A stretch of DNA of 58,023 bases from Stagnimonas sp. (GTDB taxonomy: Bacteria > Pseudomonadota > Gammaproteobacteria > Nevskiales > Nevskiaceae): contig JAUSQI010000119.1 of the NCBI GenBank assembly GCA_030652575.1, positions 1 to 58,023 on the forward strand, written 5' to 3'. The notes under the pieces were generated by a model. The model saw only the letters and a list, made by a program, of their open reading frames with translations, was not told the DNA's origin and searched no databases. The position numbers were made by a program, and so were the translations under genes. How positions within the stretch are numbered: the stretch's first letter is position 1; each line of letters begins with the position of its first letter. Positions 7,047 to 16,625 of the stretch are shown here, one piece after another.

Positions 7047-9893
7047 CTACGGGCGACGCTCGTCGCCGAATAGCTTCTCTGGAATGTCGCTGAACTTGTC
7101 CACGAAGGGCACCACTTTGCCTGCTCCATCGAGAGCTTCGCCCAGCAAGCCCTGATTGGCTGAGTCGGTTTTTTGCCTCACAGTTTCTTGCAGCGGCTTG
7201 CCTTCTGCGGCGGATGCAGCCTGGCCCTGCACGGCTTGGCCTTCAATCTGCTGGCGACGTGCTTCCACGTCAGAGACCGTATTGCCGCTGCGCTCCAGGA
7301 TTTCGCTTTTGTTCGTCGTCACGCTGATGTCGCGCGCGGTTTGTACGTTGCGGCGGTTGCCCTGATCGGTGTCGGTGATCGAGTTGCGTGCCTGGCCTGA
7401 AACGCTGTCGAGCTGCGACTGCCCTCGCGCTTCAAGCCCCGCCGCCGTTGGCGGCGCGCCTAAGCCTGCAATGTCCGATGCCGAGTCGCGTGCGAAGTCG
7501 CGCGCCGCACGCAACACGATTTCCCGGTCGGCTTCGCTGCCCATCTGGGCGCGCTGCAACACACGGTCGGCACCCTGTGGATCGCCACCCGCGACGGATT
7601 CTGCGAGGTACTGCCGAAATGGGTTGTTGAGATCGGTCGAAAACGACACGCCGGAAGACTCCAGTCGCTCACGTGCAGTCGTGAACGTATCCGCCTTCTC
7701 AAGGCTCGCTTGCGCCGTGCGACGCAGGTCTTGGCTGAACTGGAAGCTCGCTTGCACCTGGTCGAGGCCGGACTGCGCCGCATCACCGCGATAGCTGGCG
7801 GTGAGGCGGTTGCTGGCCTCCTGCGCATCGGAGAACTTCTGGCTGTAGCCGGTTTCCTGCGCGAACTGCTCGGCGCGCTTATACAGCTCGGTATCCGATG
7901 CTTGGCTATTGCCACGAATCTGTGCCTGCGCAGACAAGTCCACCGGATTTACCAGCTTGATAAGACCCGGCTGTGCGACCGAGAGCGTCGCCAGACCGAG
8001 CACCTGCGCGGCCTGTTCTTCTTTGAGTCCATTCTCCTGTGCAAACTGCTTGACCAGCTTCTGCGTCTCGTCGGTTTCCTTGGTCGCACTCGCGGCCAAA
8101 CCCGAATCGAACTGCTGCGCGAACGATTGATTGTTGGTGATCTGCTCGGAGACGGCAGTCATGTTCTGGTACGCCGCAGCGGTTGCGGTAGTGAAGGCCG
8201 CGACATCGTTGCGCGCCGACTTCACCGACTCGGCCTGCTGCGCCGTGAGGGATTCACGCATCGCTTGGTCGATGCCCACATTCACCGGCAGCTTCGATTC
8301 CGGGAAGCTCACATATTCGCCGGAGGGCGTGACGCTGCGGCGGATGCCATCCGCGCCCTGCATCTCCACCGGGCCGGTCATGGTGCGCGGCGCGGTGTTC
8401 TGCGCCCACCATCCCGAATTGCCGAAGCTGGTGTTGCCCAGCGAGAGATTGCCTGTCGTCGCCTCACCCGCGCCTTGGCTCACCGGGCCTTCGTAGCTTT
8501 GCAGGATGCGCCCGCCAATCCCCGCCGCCACCGAGCCGCTGAAGCTCACCAGCATGTAGGCGATCATCGGGATCGACATCGTGAGATAGCCCGCGAGAAT
8601 CGTGTGATCGGCCATCACCTGCGCGAGGCCGCTGTAGTTGGCGAGCGAGAGGATGGTTTCGGTGGTGCCGGTTGACGTGATGTGGTGCAGCGTCGCTTCC
8701 GCTGGCCAGCGCGAATACACCGTGATGGCCCCGTGCAGCACCGCATAGAGCGGTGCCCACAACTGCACCCAGAGAATCATCTTGAGGTAGGACGCCGCCA
8801 CCTTGTGCGCTACCGGCAACATCAGCAGCAGCGCGATGATCGGAAACACGGCGTAGATGAAGGCTTCCATGATGTTGCGGATCAGCGGCAGCATCCGCGC
8901 CGCAAGCTCGCCCAGCGCGCCATAGGACGTGCGCCGCTCGGCTTCAGCGCGTGCGAGCGCGAAGTCCTGCGCAGCGGCGGGCGCGTCCACTTTCGCAGCC
9001 CAGGCGGAGACGCCGCGCTTCATGGAGTTGGCCAGGGCGTTTTCGCGGATGATCTGCTCCGACGACATCGAAAGCCCGGTGAGGAACTGGTAGCTCACCG
9101 GCATCGAGGCCGCGAACTTGGTGACGGCAGCGTCCACCGTCTCGGCACGCACCAACTGCGGGCCGTAGAAGCGTTGGGCTTTGGCGACGGCGTTCTGCAC
9201 GTCCAGCGCCAGCGGGCCGCTGCTGGCATCCACAGCCTCTTTGCAGATGGCAGTGCCGCGCGCGCCGCTCTCTTGCAGGTAAGGAAAGGCGCGGACGGTG
9301 GAGGTGCGATCCTGCACGAACAGCCACATCGAGTCGTAGCCGCTGTGCCAGTAGAGGTCTTCCCAGGTGTAGCGCCCCAGCAAGATGTCGTAGAACACGC
9401 ACTGCTGCCAGAACTCCGCGAGGTTCTCCTGTGTGCGCACATCGGTCAGCTCGAAGCGCGTCGAGGCTTCCACCAGCTTGGAGCCGAACAGCAGCCCATT
9501 GCCGGAATAACCCATCTGATCTGGCAGTGCGAACAACAGCTCGAAGCTGCGTGTTAGCCAGTCGCCGAACAGGCTGGATAGGCCCGCTGTCGCGGCCAGA
9601 CCAATCGGCACATTGGAGACCACCGCCGACTGCGAGGGGTCAATGCGGTCGGTAATGATGACGTTGGAGCGCGGCAGGATGACGACGTAGAAGGCCATGA
9701 TGAACCCCAGCAACCACTGCATGTTCATCGCCGAACCTTTGAACGCGGCCTGCACCAGAACGACCAGCAGACCGAGGGTCGCGGCGGCTTTCAGGGCGGT
9801 GAGGTAGTCGCCGTTGTTGAGCATGGCGGCAACGGCGTTGAAGGTGACGCGCAGGAACTCGCCGCCGCCGTAGGTGAAGACCTCGAAGTCCAC
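7047..9893 (-). CDS. traG: Mating-pair stabilisation protein TraG
   Basis: A 948-residue F-type TraG homologue with a GTG start at 9893. The first half has several hydrophobic segments (near residues 35-80, 330-365, 370-400 and 435-465) and would sit in the inner membrane for pilus assembly. The second half (about 500-948) is hydrophilic, Gln/Ala-rich and helical, matching the periplasmic TraG domain that acts in mating-pair stabilisation and is the usual target of entry exclusion. F TraG is about 940 residues. It follows traH by nine bases and is the last gene of the T4SS block. Confidence 0.9.
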   Translation of the reverse strand: MDFEVFTYGGGEFLRVTFNAVAAMLNNGDYLTALKAAATLGLLVVLVQAAFKGSAMNMQWLLGFIMAFYVVILPRSNVIITDRIDPSQSAVVSNVPIGLAATAGLSSLFGDWLTRSFELLFALPDQMGYSGNGLLFGSKLVEASTRFELTDVRTQENLAEFWQQCVFYDILLGRYTWEDLYWHSGYDSMWLFVQDRTSTVRAFPYLQESGARGTAICKEAVDASSGPLALDVQNAVAKAQRFYGPQLVRAETVDAAVTKFAASMPVSYQFLTGLSMSSEQIIRENALANSMKRGVSAWAAKVDAPAAAQDFALARAEAERRTSYGALGELAARMLPLIRNIMEAFIYAVFPIIALLLMLPVAHKVAASYLKMILWVQLWAPLYAVLHGAITVYSRWPAEATLHHITSTGTTETILSLANYSGLAQVMADHTILAGYLTMSIPMIAYMLVSFSGSVAAGIGGRILQSYEGPVSQGAGEATTGNLSLGNTSFGNSGWWAQNTAPRTMTGPVEMQGADGIRRSVTPSGEYVSFPESKLPVNVGIDQAMRESLTAQQAESVKSARNDVAAFTTATAAAYQNMTAVSEQITNNQSFAQQFDSGLAASATKETDETQKLVKQFAQENGLKEEQAAQVLGLATLSVAQPGLIKLVNPVDLSAQAQIRGNSQASDTELYKRAEQFAQETGYSQKFSDAQEASNRLTASYRGDAAQSGLDQVQASFQFSQDLRRTAQASLEKADTFTTARERLESSGVSFSTDLNNPFRQYLAESVAGGDPQGADRVLQRAQMGSEADREIVLRAARDFARDSASDIAGLGAPPTAAGLEARGQSQLDSVSGQARNSITDTDQGNRRNVQTARDISVTTNKSEILERSGNTVSDVEARRQQIEGQAVQGQAASAAEGKPLQETVRQKTDSANQGLLGEALDGAGKVVPFVDKFSDIPEKLFGDERRP

Positions 9894-9902
9894 GGCGCAG
9901 CC

Positions 9903-11309
9903 TCAACGCGCGGAAGTCCACATCGCCGACTGCAACACTGTCGGCGACAGGCGACCCACCAGGGCGCGCTCATAGTCGCGCGCCTTGACCACGAAGTTCA
10001 GCGCGCGGTCGTAGTCCTCGCTGACTTTCTGCTGGCTCTCAGCGAGCTGCTTGCGGGCATCGCGGATGTCGGCCTGAAACTGCGTAACGGCCTTACCCTT
10101 GGTCTCTTCAAGGCCGCTCGCGCCGTCGCCAATCTTCTTCAAGAGATCGAGCAGGTAGGCGTGAACGATGTCCTTCGCAATCAGCTCGGAGAAGGTCGCA
10201 ATCTCGGAGTCCACATTGCCTGCGAAGTAGGCGGTGGAGACGGTGAGGAACTTGTAGACCGGCAGGCTGGTGGCCTGGATCAGACCACGCTCTTCCTCGG
10301 TGGGCGGTGCGGCCTCGGTCACGATCTTCTCGGCCAGGCTGGTCAGCAGGCGCTTCACTTTGCCGTCGAGTGCCTGCGTCGAGGCAATGGTGAGGTCGCT
10401 CTTGCTACCGCCGAACAGCACACATTTGCCGGTATCGACTTCTGCATCCTCGCAGCGATAAATCTGCACGGTGCCGCCGTTGAGCAGAGCAGCAATCAGC
10501 GGGTCGCTACCACCCTGACCGATGAGCTGCGAGGGGATCACCCGCGTGGTGGTCTGCGGATCGGAATCGCCGCTACGGGTCGTGACCACGGTGCCGGTGA
10601 TGTTCATCACCAACTGCGCGACTTCAAGGTCGCTGCGGAAGAAGCTGTTCTTCATCATCGCCTGCCAAGCGATGTTGCCTTCGTGGAAATTGATGTCGTC
10701 CTCGTCGGCATTGAGCGAGGGCTTGTCATTGGGGTTGTTGCGACACTTCACCTTGGCGGAGCCGTAGTCCTCGCCGAGCTTCGACACGCGCCGCGTGATG
10801 CACGCCTGTTCTTCCTGCCCCAGCAGTTCCAGTGCGCCGCCGATGGCGGCACCTGCGGCCTGGCAGGAATCCATCGTGAACTGGTTAATCATCTGCGCCT
10901 TCTCTTGCAGCCAGGCGATGGTCTGCTCGATCTGCGGGCTGACCACCTTCATCGCCAGCATGAAAGCCAGGCCCTTCGCGTTCTGGCCCACCGTACGCAG
11001 GAACTGCACGAACTGATCGGCATTGATGAAGCTGAAGCCGCCGGTGTAAACGTCGATGCCGCCGCACCCGGCGCGGAAGCGCGGCATCTGCACGCCGACG
11101 AGCTGGAAGTCGCGCACTGGAGTGCGCGCATAGATGCCGCCGCCGGTGAAGTAGCCAGCCTGCTGGCCCTCATACACGCCGGGTCGCGTGACGTTGACGT
11201 AGTTCATGTCGTTGAAGAACGTCTCCAGATCGCCGCCCACGCCGGCAACGGCCTGATGCGTGGTCAGCACGCTGCTGGCGGCGAGGAAGGCGATGGCGAT
11301 GTGTTTCAT
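9903..11309 (-). CDS. traH: Conjugative pilus assembly protein TraH
   Basis: A 468-residue exported protein with signal peptide MKHIAIAFLAASSVLTTHQA and the early conserved TraH segment FNDMNYVNVTRPGVYEGQQ. Other family-like stretches are CGGIDVYTGGFSFINADQF and a helical C-terminal third. TraH is a periplasmic/outer-membrane component of F-type pilus assembly working with TraF, TraU, TraW and TrbC. It overlaps the traF stop by four bases (ATGA). Length agrees with F TraH (about 458). Confidence 0.92.
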   Translation of the reverse strand: MKHIAIAFLAASSVLTTHQAVAGVGGDLETFFNDMNYVNVTRPGVYEGQQAGYFTGGGIYARTPVRDFQLVGVQMPRFRAGCGGIDVYTGGFSFINADQFVQFLRTVGQNAKGLAFMLAMKVVSPQIEQTIAWLQEKAQMINQFTMDSCQAAGAAIGGALELLGQEEQACITRRVSKLGEDYGSAKVKCRNNPNDKPSLNADEDDINFHEGNIAWQAMMKNSFFRSDLEVAQLVMNITGTVVTTRSGDSDPQTTTRVIPSQLIGQGGSDPLIAALLNGGTVQIYRCEDAEVDTGKCVLFGGSKSDLTIASTQALDGKVKRLLTSLAEKIVTEAAPPTEEERGLIQATSLPVYKFLTVSTAYFAGNVDSEIATFSELIAKDIVHAYLLDLLKKIGDGASGLEETKGKAVTQFQADIRDARKQLAESQQKVSEDYDRALNFVVKARDYERALVGRLSPTVLQSAMWTSAR

Positions 11310-12316
11310 GGCGCTGCTCCGTTCAGGGCGAGACCCTGTGTGTTTTGTTGCTTGGCGATCTCGCCCAGCGCGGAATCCACCCGCTGGGCCAGCTCCGAAA
11401 ACCCGACATAGCCGAACATCGCAGGGGCCACCGTGCGGGTGCGCGGCTCGATGAGATAGACGGCGGGCACGCTCTCGACGCGAAGCGCGGCTGCCGCATC
11501 GACATTGCCCAGCGGCTTGGGGAACTCCGGCAACGCGCCGCCATCGAGCGACACCGGCAGGATGTCGAAGCCATAGCGTTCGGCAAAGGCTTTCAGCACC
11601 GGCGCAAAGCGATGGCAATGCGGGCAGCTGCCCCGGAAGAAAAACATCAGGCCGTAGCGTTGCGCAGCCCCGGTCAGGCGCTCATCGAGTGCTTCGGACT
11701 GCACGTCCGCCTGGATGTAGGCAGCGTTGCCGGTCGGGGCGCTCAGGGTGTTGTCGTATTCCGGCGTCGTCCACACTACGTTCTGCCAGGCATCGGCGAA
11801 GCGTGCGGACTGCTCCATCAAGGCCACATGCTTTTCGAGGTAAGCCGCGACATGCGCGCGCGTGGGTTCGAGGATGGCGAGGGCTTGCAGGCGTTCGAGG
11901 TCTTCTTTCTGCCTTGCTAGGCGTTGCAGCGGGTCGTTGGCAGGCGGTTCGATCTTGCTCGCGGGTGGTGCGGCGGGCATCGGAATCGGCGCTGTGATCG
12001 GCGGCTTGGCTTCTTCTGCCGGGCTGCGATACCAGAACCAACCTTCCTCGCGTTCGCGGTAGTAAGGCGGTGCGGCGGGCGCTGGTGCAGGCACGGCTGG
12101 CAACAAGCCCTCGCGCAATTCCGGCGGCACCGGAATCGGGATGCGGACGGCCCCACCGGGGCGGCGCTGCACCTCGGTCTGTGGATCGCGCTGCGCACAG
12201 GCGCGACCGGGCCAAAGGGCGAGCAGTGCGAGCACGGCGCTCATCAGCGCGGCCAGCAGCCACGGCAACAACAATTCGGCGAGGCTGCGATCCGTGCGGG
12301 CGACATGGCTATCCAC
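11306..12316 (-). CDS. traF: Conjugative transfer protein TraF, thioredoxin-like with CPHC motif
   Basis: A 336-residue exported protein: N-terminal hydrophobic segment (about 12-36), a Pro-rich linker, then a thioredoxin-like domain with FFRGSCPHCHRF (cysteines 231 and 234) and the cis-Pro region SVPAVYL. F TraF has the fold but lacks CxxC; here the redox pair is present. It may help form disulfides in the Cys-rich TraN and TraU. I chose GTG 12316, which has GGAGG six bases upstream and overlaps the traN stop as GTGGATAG; ATG 12328 is an alternative without a clear ribosome site. Confidence 0.88.
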   Translation of the reverse strand: MDSHVARTDRSLAELLLPWLLAALMSAVLALLALWPGRACAQRDPQTEVQRRPGGAVRIPIPVPPELREGLLPAVPAPAPAAPPYYREREEGWFWYRSPAEEAKPPITAPIPMPAAPPASKIEPPANDPLQRLARQKEDLERLQALAILEPTRAHVAAYLEKHVALMEQSARFADAWQNVVWTTPEYDNTLSAPTGNAAYIQADVQSEALDERLTGAAQRYGLMFFFRGSCPHCHRFAPVLKAFAERYGFDILPVSLDGGALPEFPKPLGNVDAAAALRVESVPAVYLIEPRTRTVAPAMFGYVGFSELAQRVDSALGEIAKQQNTQGLALNGAAP

Positions 12317-14303
12317 CGCCGCCTCCATTGTTCGCAGGCGTGCCGGACTGGTTCATGCGTTCGATGCGCTCGCGCATCCGCGTTTCGAGCTGCTGGTTGG
12401 AGTCGATGTTCTGCGCGGCGGCATCGGCGGCGGCTTGGGCGTCTTGATAGAACTCGCTCAAGTCCATGCGTGACCAGTCGAGGCGACCCACTTCATCAGT
12501 GCTCAGGGGGCGGCAGTCCGGGTCGCGGGAACTGCCCCAGGCAACGCCCAGTTGCGGGCGACCCTGCTCCTGAATGATGCGGGTCAGCTTGCTGTTGAAC
12601 ACGCAGTAGGTTTTGTAGTCGCGCTCGTCGATTGGCCCGCCGCTGGTGTGGCTGCCGACGTAGTGCGCGCGACCGGCTTCCTTCGCAAAGCCCAGTTGCT
12701 CCTCCTCCTGACTGCACTGGTGAAAGCCGATGTCGTTGCCCCAGCCGGAGTCCTTGCAACAGTCAGAGAAACCAAAATTGGTCTTGGCACAGCGCATCGG
12801 TGCGCCCTTGAACATCGTGAAGTTGTTGGGATCGAAATCGTCGGAGGCGTTCTGCGCGGCGGCGAGCCAGGTCGCCGCCTGCGCCATGTCCTGCGCTCCG
12901 GTGTCCACGGTGACGCGATCCGCCGCCGAGCAGTTGCCGCCGGGGCAGTAGAGGTCAGCGCCGCAGACCGTCGTCGCCGATGCGCTGCCACTACCTGCGG
13001 GGCAGCGGAAGTCCTGGCGGAACCGTTGGCAGCGTCCGGTGTTCGGGTCTTGAGCGACACAGGTGGAACTGGTCTGCTCACATTGGCGTTCGCGCAGATC
13101 GCGGCAGGCTTGTTCCTCGTTCTGCTGATCTTCGGAGCAGAGGTAGGTGTCCTCGTAGCGCCAGCATTCCCGATACACCGGCACGCCGTTGACGGTGCGC
13201 CGCTCCGGGCCTTCGAGGCAGCTTGTCGAATGGATACGGCACTGCGGCGCGGCTGCGATAGGGCGTTCGCAACTGGTCTCATAGCTGTCGGTGCCTTGAT
13301 CCGGGCAATCGCAGAACCGCTTCACTGAAAAGCGCATGTAGCCTTCGCCCTTGCCGGACACCACCACCTTCATGCGGATGGTGTTGCTGCCGGTGCGCAG
13401 GTAGGGGCGGATGTCCATGTTCACGCCATAGCGCCAACTGGTCTTGAGTTCGCAGTTGCCGGTCTGAGTGGGGCTGTAGCGCACACGACCGCTTTCCACT
13501 TCCAGCCGGTCGCCGCCGTAGGGGCCGACCGCAACGAGGTGGCCGTTGACCTCGATCAACTGCCAGTCGTCGAAGCCCACCTCGAACAGGCGGAACTCCT
13601 TGACCATCGCCACATCGTCGATGTTGAACCGGGTGCTGCGGTCGTAGACGCCGCAGGAGCCACCCCAGTAGTCGTCGGCAATTGTGCCGAGCGTCAGCGT
13701 TGGATACTGGTAGTTCCAGGCCATATCCGAATTGATGGACTGCACGTCCATCGCCAGCTCGCATTCGGCATTGGCCGGGCAATCGGGTGTACGGCGACGC
13801 TGGCAGGTGGGCAGCGGATTCACGGCATCGGCATTGCACGAGGCTGCCGAATAGCTCTCGTTGTTCGCGCCGTGGCCGTAGCTCTGGCAGCCAGAATAGT
13901 TCTGCGTCAGCGCACTGGCACCAGCCTGCGCCTCGCGCTCGCGGGCGAACTCCGGCTCGTCGCGTTCCAGCCGGAATCGCGGACGGCTGTAGGCCGCGTC
14001 GTTCACGCCGCTGCCGACTTCGTGGTTCGGCATCTCCTGGCGGGCTTGATTCTCGATGGCGAGGCCGGAATGGAAGTATCCGGTCTCTGGCGGATTCGAG
14101 CCTTGAAAGCCGGGATAGGACTCCGGCGGCTGCTGACCAGCAGTAATCGCAGCGGCATTGCCGTCCTTGCCGGTCTGCCGTCCCTGCTCGTAGGCATCGG
14201 ACTGCGCATAGACCAGCAAGACCGGCAGGCCCACGGAAAATAGGCAGGCCCCGACGCCCCAGGCCAGGCCGACCAGCGCGCGGCGGATCTGCGGGCGCGT
14301 CAT
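12309..14303 (-). CDS. traN: Outer-membrane mating-pair protein TraN
   Basis: A 664-residue exported protein with an N-terminal hydrophobic segment (about 8-30) and 29 cysteines, many in short spacings such as GFSDCCKDSGWG and CPGGNC. F TraN is a Cys-rich outer-membrane adhesin that recognises recipient surface structures and stabilises mating pairs; the conserved C-terminal FGFSDCCKDSGWG block is typical. It starts in an ATGA overlap with trbC. The high disulfide load fits the presence of a CPHC-bearing TraF next door. Confidence 0.92.
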   Translation of the reverse strand: MTRPQIRRALVGLAWGVGACLFSVGLPVLLVYAQSDAYEQGRQTGKDGNAAAITAGQQPPESYPGFQGSNPPETGYFHSGLAIENQARQEMPNHEVGSGVNDAAYSRPRFRLERDEPEFAREREAQAGASALTQNYSGCQSYGHGANNESYSAASCNADAVNPLPTCQRRRTPDCPANAECELAMDVQSINSDMAWNYQYPTLTLGTIADDYWGGSCGVYDRSTRFNIDDVAMVKEFRLFEVGFDDWQLIEVNGHLVAVGPYGGDRLEVESGRVRYSPTQTGNCELKTSWRYGVNMDIRPYLRTGSNTIRMKVVVSGKGEGYMRFSVKRFCDCPDQGTDSYETSCERPIAAAPQCRIHSTSCLEGPERRTVNGVPVYRECWRYEDTYLCSEDQQNEEQACRDLRERQCEQTSSTCVAQDPNTGRCQRFRQDFRCPAGSGSASATTVCGADLYCPGGNCSAADRVTVDTGAQDMAQAATWLAAAQNASDDFDPNNFTMFKGAPMRCAKTNFGFSDCCKDSGWGNDIGFHQCSQEEEQLGFAKEAGRAHYVGSHTSGGPIDERDYKTYCVFNSKLTRIIQEQGRPQLGVAWGSSRDPDCRPLSTDEVGRLDWSRMDLSEFYQDAQAAADAAAQNIDSNQQLETRMRERIERMNQSGTPANNGGGGG

Positions 14304-15016
14304 GGGGCCTCCATCTGCTTGCGCAGTGCGGCAGCACGAGTGCGCGCTGCCGGTTCGCGGGCCTTGCGCTCAATCTGGCCCAGCAGGTATTCGAGACTGG
14401 CTTCGCCCGCAACCTTGACGTGCTCCGGCACCGGACAATCCTGCTCCGAGCAACTGCGCAGGGCTTGCAGCGGAAGCACGACCGTCGGCACGCGATCCAC
14501 GCCAAAGCGGGTGAACAGTGTCGGATCAATGGCGAGACTGCTGCCCGCATTCTTGCGCAGGGCGGCGATGCGCTTGGCGGTTTCCTCCATCGAGTCACCG
14601 ACCAGGCCACGCAACACCAGCGGTGCGCCGATCTTGCCCGCCTGTTCGGCGAGCGCATTCAGCGTATCGGCGGGCATCGAGAACGAAACCAGCACCAGCA
14701 GCGGCGGCGTGGCCTGAGCGTTCTCGCTCAAGGCCCAGGTTCTGGAAAGGCTGGTGTCGTCGGGCAGGGCCAGCGTCGGGCTGCCGAAGTCGGGCAACTC
14801 GAAGTTGGGCGAGATTGCGGGCGCAGTGTTCTCCATCGCCCGGCGTGACTTCTTCAAATCCCTCGCAAACTGGCTTCCCTCGGAATGCTTGTCGGCGTCG
14901 CTGATGGCGCGCTGCGCGGCTGCGCCTGCATCCCGTTGCTCGCTGGCCGCAGGCTCGCGCGCCAGAACCCAGCCCGCGAGCGCAAGTGCTGCGCACAGGC
15001 TTAGAACGCGCAGCAC
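14300..15016 (-). CDS. trbC: F-type pilin assembly protein TrbC
   Basis: A 238-residue exported protein. I set the start at GTG 15016 because GGAGG lies seven bases upstream and translation begins directly with a signal peptide (LRVLSLCAALALAGWVLA); GTG 15031 is the alternative. The domain LLVLVSFSMPADTL through VPTVVLPL is the thioredoxin-like TrbC core, lacking a CxxC. TrbC acts in the periplasm with TraW in pilus assembly. It overlaps traU by 16 bases and traN by four. Confidence 0.88.
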   Translation of the reverse strand: MLRVLSLCAALALAGWVLAREPAASEQRDAGAAAQRAISDADKHSEGSQFARDLKKSRRAMENTAPAISPNFELPDFGSPTLALPDDTSLSRTWALSENAQATPPLLVLVSFSMPADTLNALAEQAGKIGAPLVLRGLVGDSMEETAKRIAALRKNAGSSLAIDPTLFTRFGVDRVPTVVLPLQALRSCSEQDCPVPEHVKVAGEASLEYLLGQIERKAREPAARTRAAALRKQMEAP

Positions 15017-16008
15017 AGCCGCTTCCTCCACACCAGATGCGAGAAGTCCTCGCCTTCGTAGGGATACTCATGGCCCGCCGCCCAGATCGCACTGGGTCTG
15101 CCAAAAGGCACCGAGCCATTGTTGGTGCGCACCGGATACAGCATGTGCGTCTTGTATTGGTTCTTGCGCAGAATCGGTTGCAGTTGCGAGCCGCACATCG
15201 CACCCGTGGTGGACGTGTCCTGCCCGATGCCCTGGCGGTGCAGCTTGAAGGCCATGCGGTGCGTCATCAGCAGGCTGGTATCCACGCCGCCGACGTGATG
15301 CGCCGAACTGCCGGAGATGGGATACACCGAGCCTTGCGAGCCGGAGCACCAGAACAGCGGATCGAGGCCAAACCCCACCGTCGCCGCCACGGTGTCGGCG
15401 ATACACGCGGCCTGCGCGATGGGGTTGGCAAACAGCACGGCTTCGGGGTTGATGAGAAAGCTCAGTTCGTCGTCGTCCCACAGCGGATCGAGTTCGGTGA
15501 CGTAGGCGAGATCGAAGCTGTCTTCCACGCCGCAGACCGCAGAGGTGAAGGCCGCGCCGATCCACGACAGCAGCGGATAGGTGAACCAATGGACGTGGTA
15601 GAAGGCGTGCCGCTCGCCGTCGGAGTTGCCAGCGTGTGCGCCGCGCGGTGCTTCGTAGTCGGCCAGCACGGTGCCGTTGAGCGTCGGCGAGCACCAGGGA
15701 GTGCGCACCACTTCGGCCACACGCGCTGGCTCCCAGTAGCCGATGCCGATGCCATAGCGGATGAACAGCGGCGGCGGCGCGGGACAGGTGCAGATCAGCG
15801 GCGGGTCGTCGCCCGCATCCTGCTGGTCGAGCGTGATCTTGGCGGGGCCGATGGAGATCGGGAACACGCACTTCCAGCAGATGTCGGAAATCGGATTCGG
15901 GAAACGGCCCGGACAGGGGCCTGCGGTGCTGCTATCACCGCTACCGGAATCCTGCGCCGCAGCGCCCAGCGACAGCAGCACACCTGCCACAGCAATCCAG
16001 TGCTTCAT
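15001..16008 (-). CDS. traU: Conjugative transfer protein TraU
   Basis: A 335-residue periplasmic TraU homologue: signal peptide MKHWIAVAGVLLSLGAAAQ, then the Cys-containing conserved region CPGRFPNPISDICWKCVFP, and later PLFWCSGSQGSVYPISG. F TraU (about 330 residues) is needed for DNA transfer and pilus function. It starts in an ATGA overlap with traW. Cysteines are spread along the chain, implying disulfides. Confidence 0.93.
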   Translation of the reverse strand: MKHWIAVAGVLLSLGAAAQDSGSGDSSTAGPCPGRFPNPISDICWKCVFPISIGPAKITLDQQDAGDDPPLICTCPAPPPLFIRYGIGIGYWEPARVAEVVRTPWCSPTLNGTVLADYEAPRGAHAGNSDGERHAFYHVHWFTYPLLSWIGAAFTSAVCGVEDSFDLAYVTELDPLWDDDELSFLINPEAVLFANPIAQAACIADTVAATVGFGLDPLFWCSGSQGSVYPISGSSAHHVGGVDTSLLMTHRMAFKLHRQGIGQDTSTTGAMCGSQLQPILRKNQYKTHMLYPVRTNNGSVPFGRPSAIWAAGHEYPYEGEDFSHLVWRKRLCCAF

Positions 16009-16625
16009 GGCCGTTCCTCCACCACGCGCAGCAGACGACCATCCTGCGAAACCACGGCAGGCACGGCCTTGATGCCAAAGGTCTTCACCAGCGAACCGTC
16101 CTGATCGAACCAGGCCGGGCGATGCAGTTGCTTCGAGACGGTCTCCGGCGAGCCGCCAGTGAGCACCAGCTTCATCGCGCCGGGCGCGGCCAGCTGCTTG
16201 CGCAGCCAGTCGAGCTGCATCGAATCGGCGGCGTCCACGAAGACGATGCGCTTGGTCAGTGTCATGTGATCGAGCGGGTTCACGCTCGTCCCGGCTTTGT
16301 GGAAGACCCGGCCCTCGGCATCGCTCAGGTCGTAGGGCACGGTGACGCTGGGGTCGAACAGAAAGCGGCGCGGCTTCACCACGCGCGGCAGGCCCAGCGA
16401 ACGCGGGGCGCGGGCCGTGGCTTGCGCACGCTCGCGCATCCCCTCATGCAGCTTCGCCAGCTCGCCGCTGCGCTCCTTCTCGCGCAGGCGTGCAATCAAA
16501 GCCTCAGCCATGTCGCGCTCGGCCACCGGCCAGCTGCGACCCACCTGGCCCAGGTCTTCCGCCTGCGCACTACAGCAGACGGTAAGCACGGCCCAGCACA
16601 CGATCCGCCGCAATCCAGCCGACAT
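16005..16625 (-). CDS. traW: Conjugative pilus assembly protein TraW
   Basis: A 206-residue exported protein with signal peptide MSAGLRRIVCWAVLTVCCSAQA, followed by the TraW signature DLGQVGRSWPVAERDM and the C-terminal TraW/TrbC-like segment VNPLDHMTLTKRIVFVDA. I chose ATG 16625 because GAGG lies seven bases upstream; ATG 16631 is possible. TraW acts with TrbC and TraU in F-pilus assembly. It overlaps the signal peptidase gene by 56 bases and traU by four. Confidence 0.9.
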   Translation of the reverse strand: MSAGLRRIVCWAVLTVCCSAQAEDLGQVGRSWPVAERDMAEALIARLREKERSGELAKLHEGMRERAQATARAPRSLGLPRVVKPRRFLFDPSVTVPYDLSDAEGRVFHKAGTSVNPLDHMTLTKRIVFVDAADSMQLDWLRKQLAAPGAMKLVLTGGSPETVSKQLHRPAWFDQDGSLVKTFGIKAVPAVVSQDGRLLRVVEERP

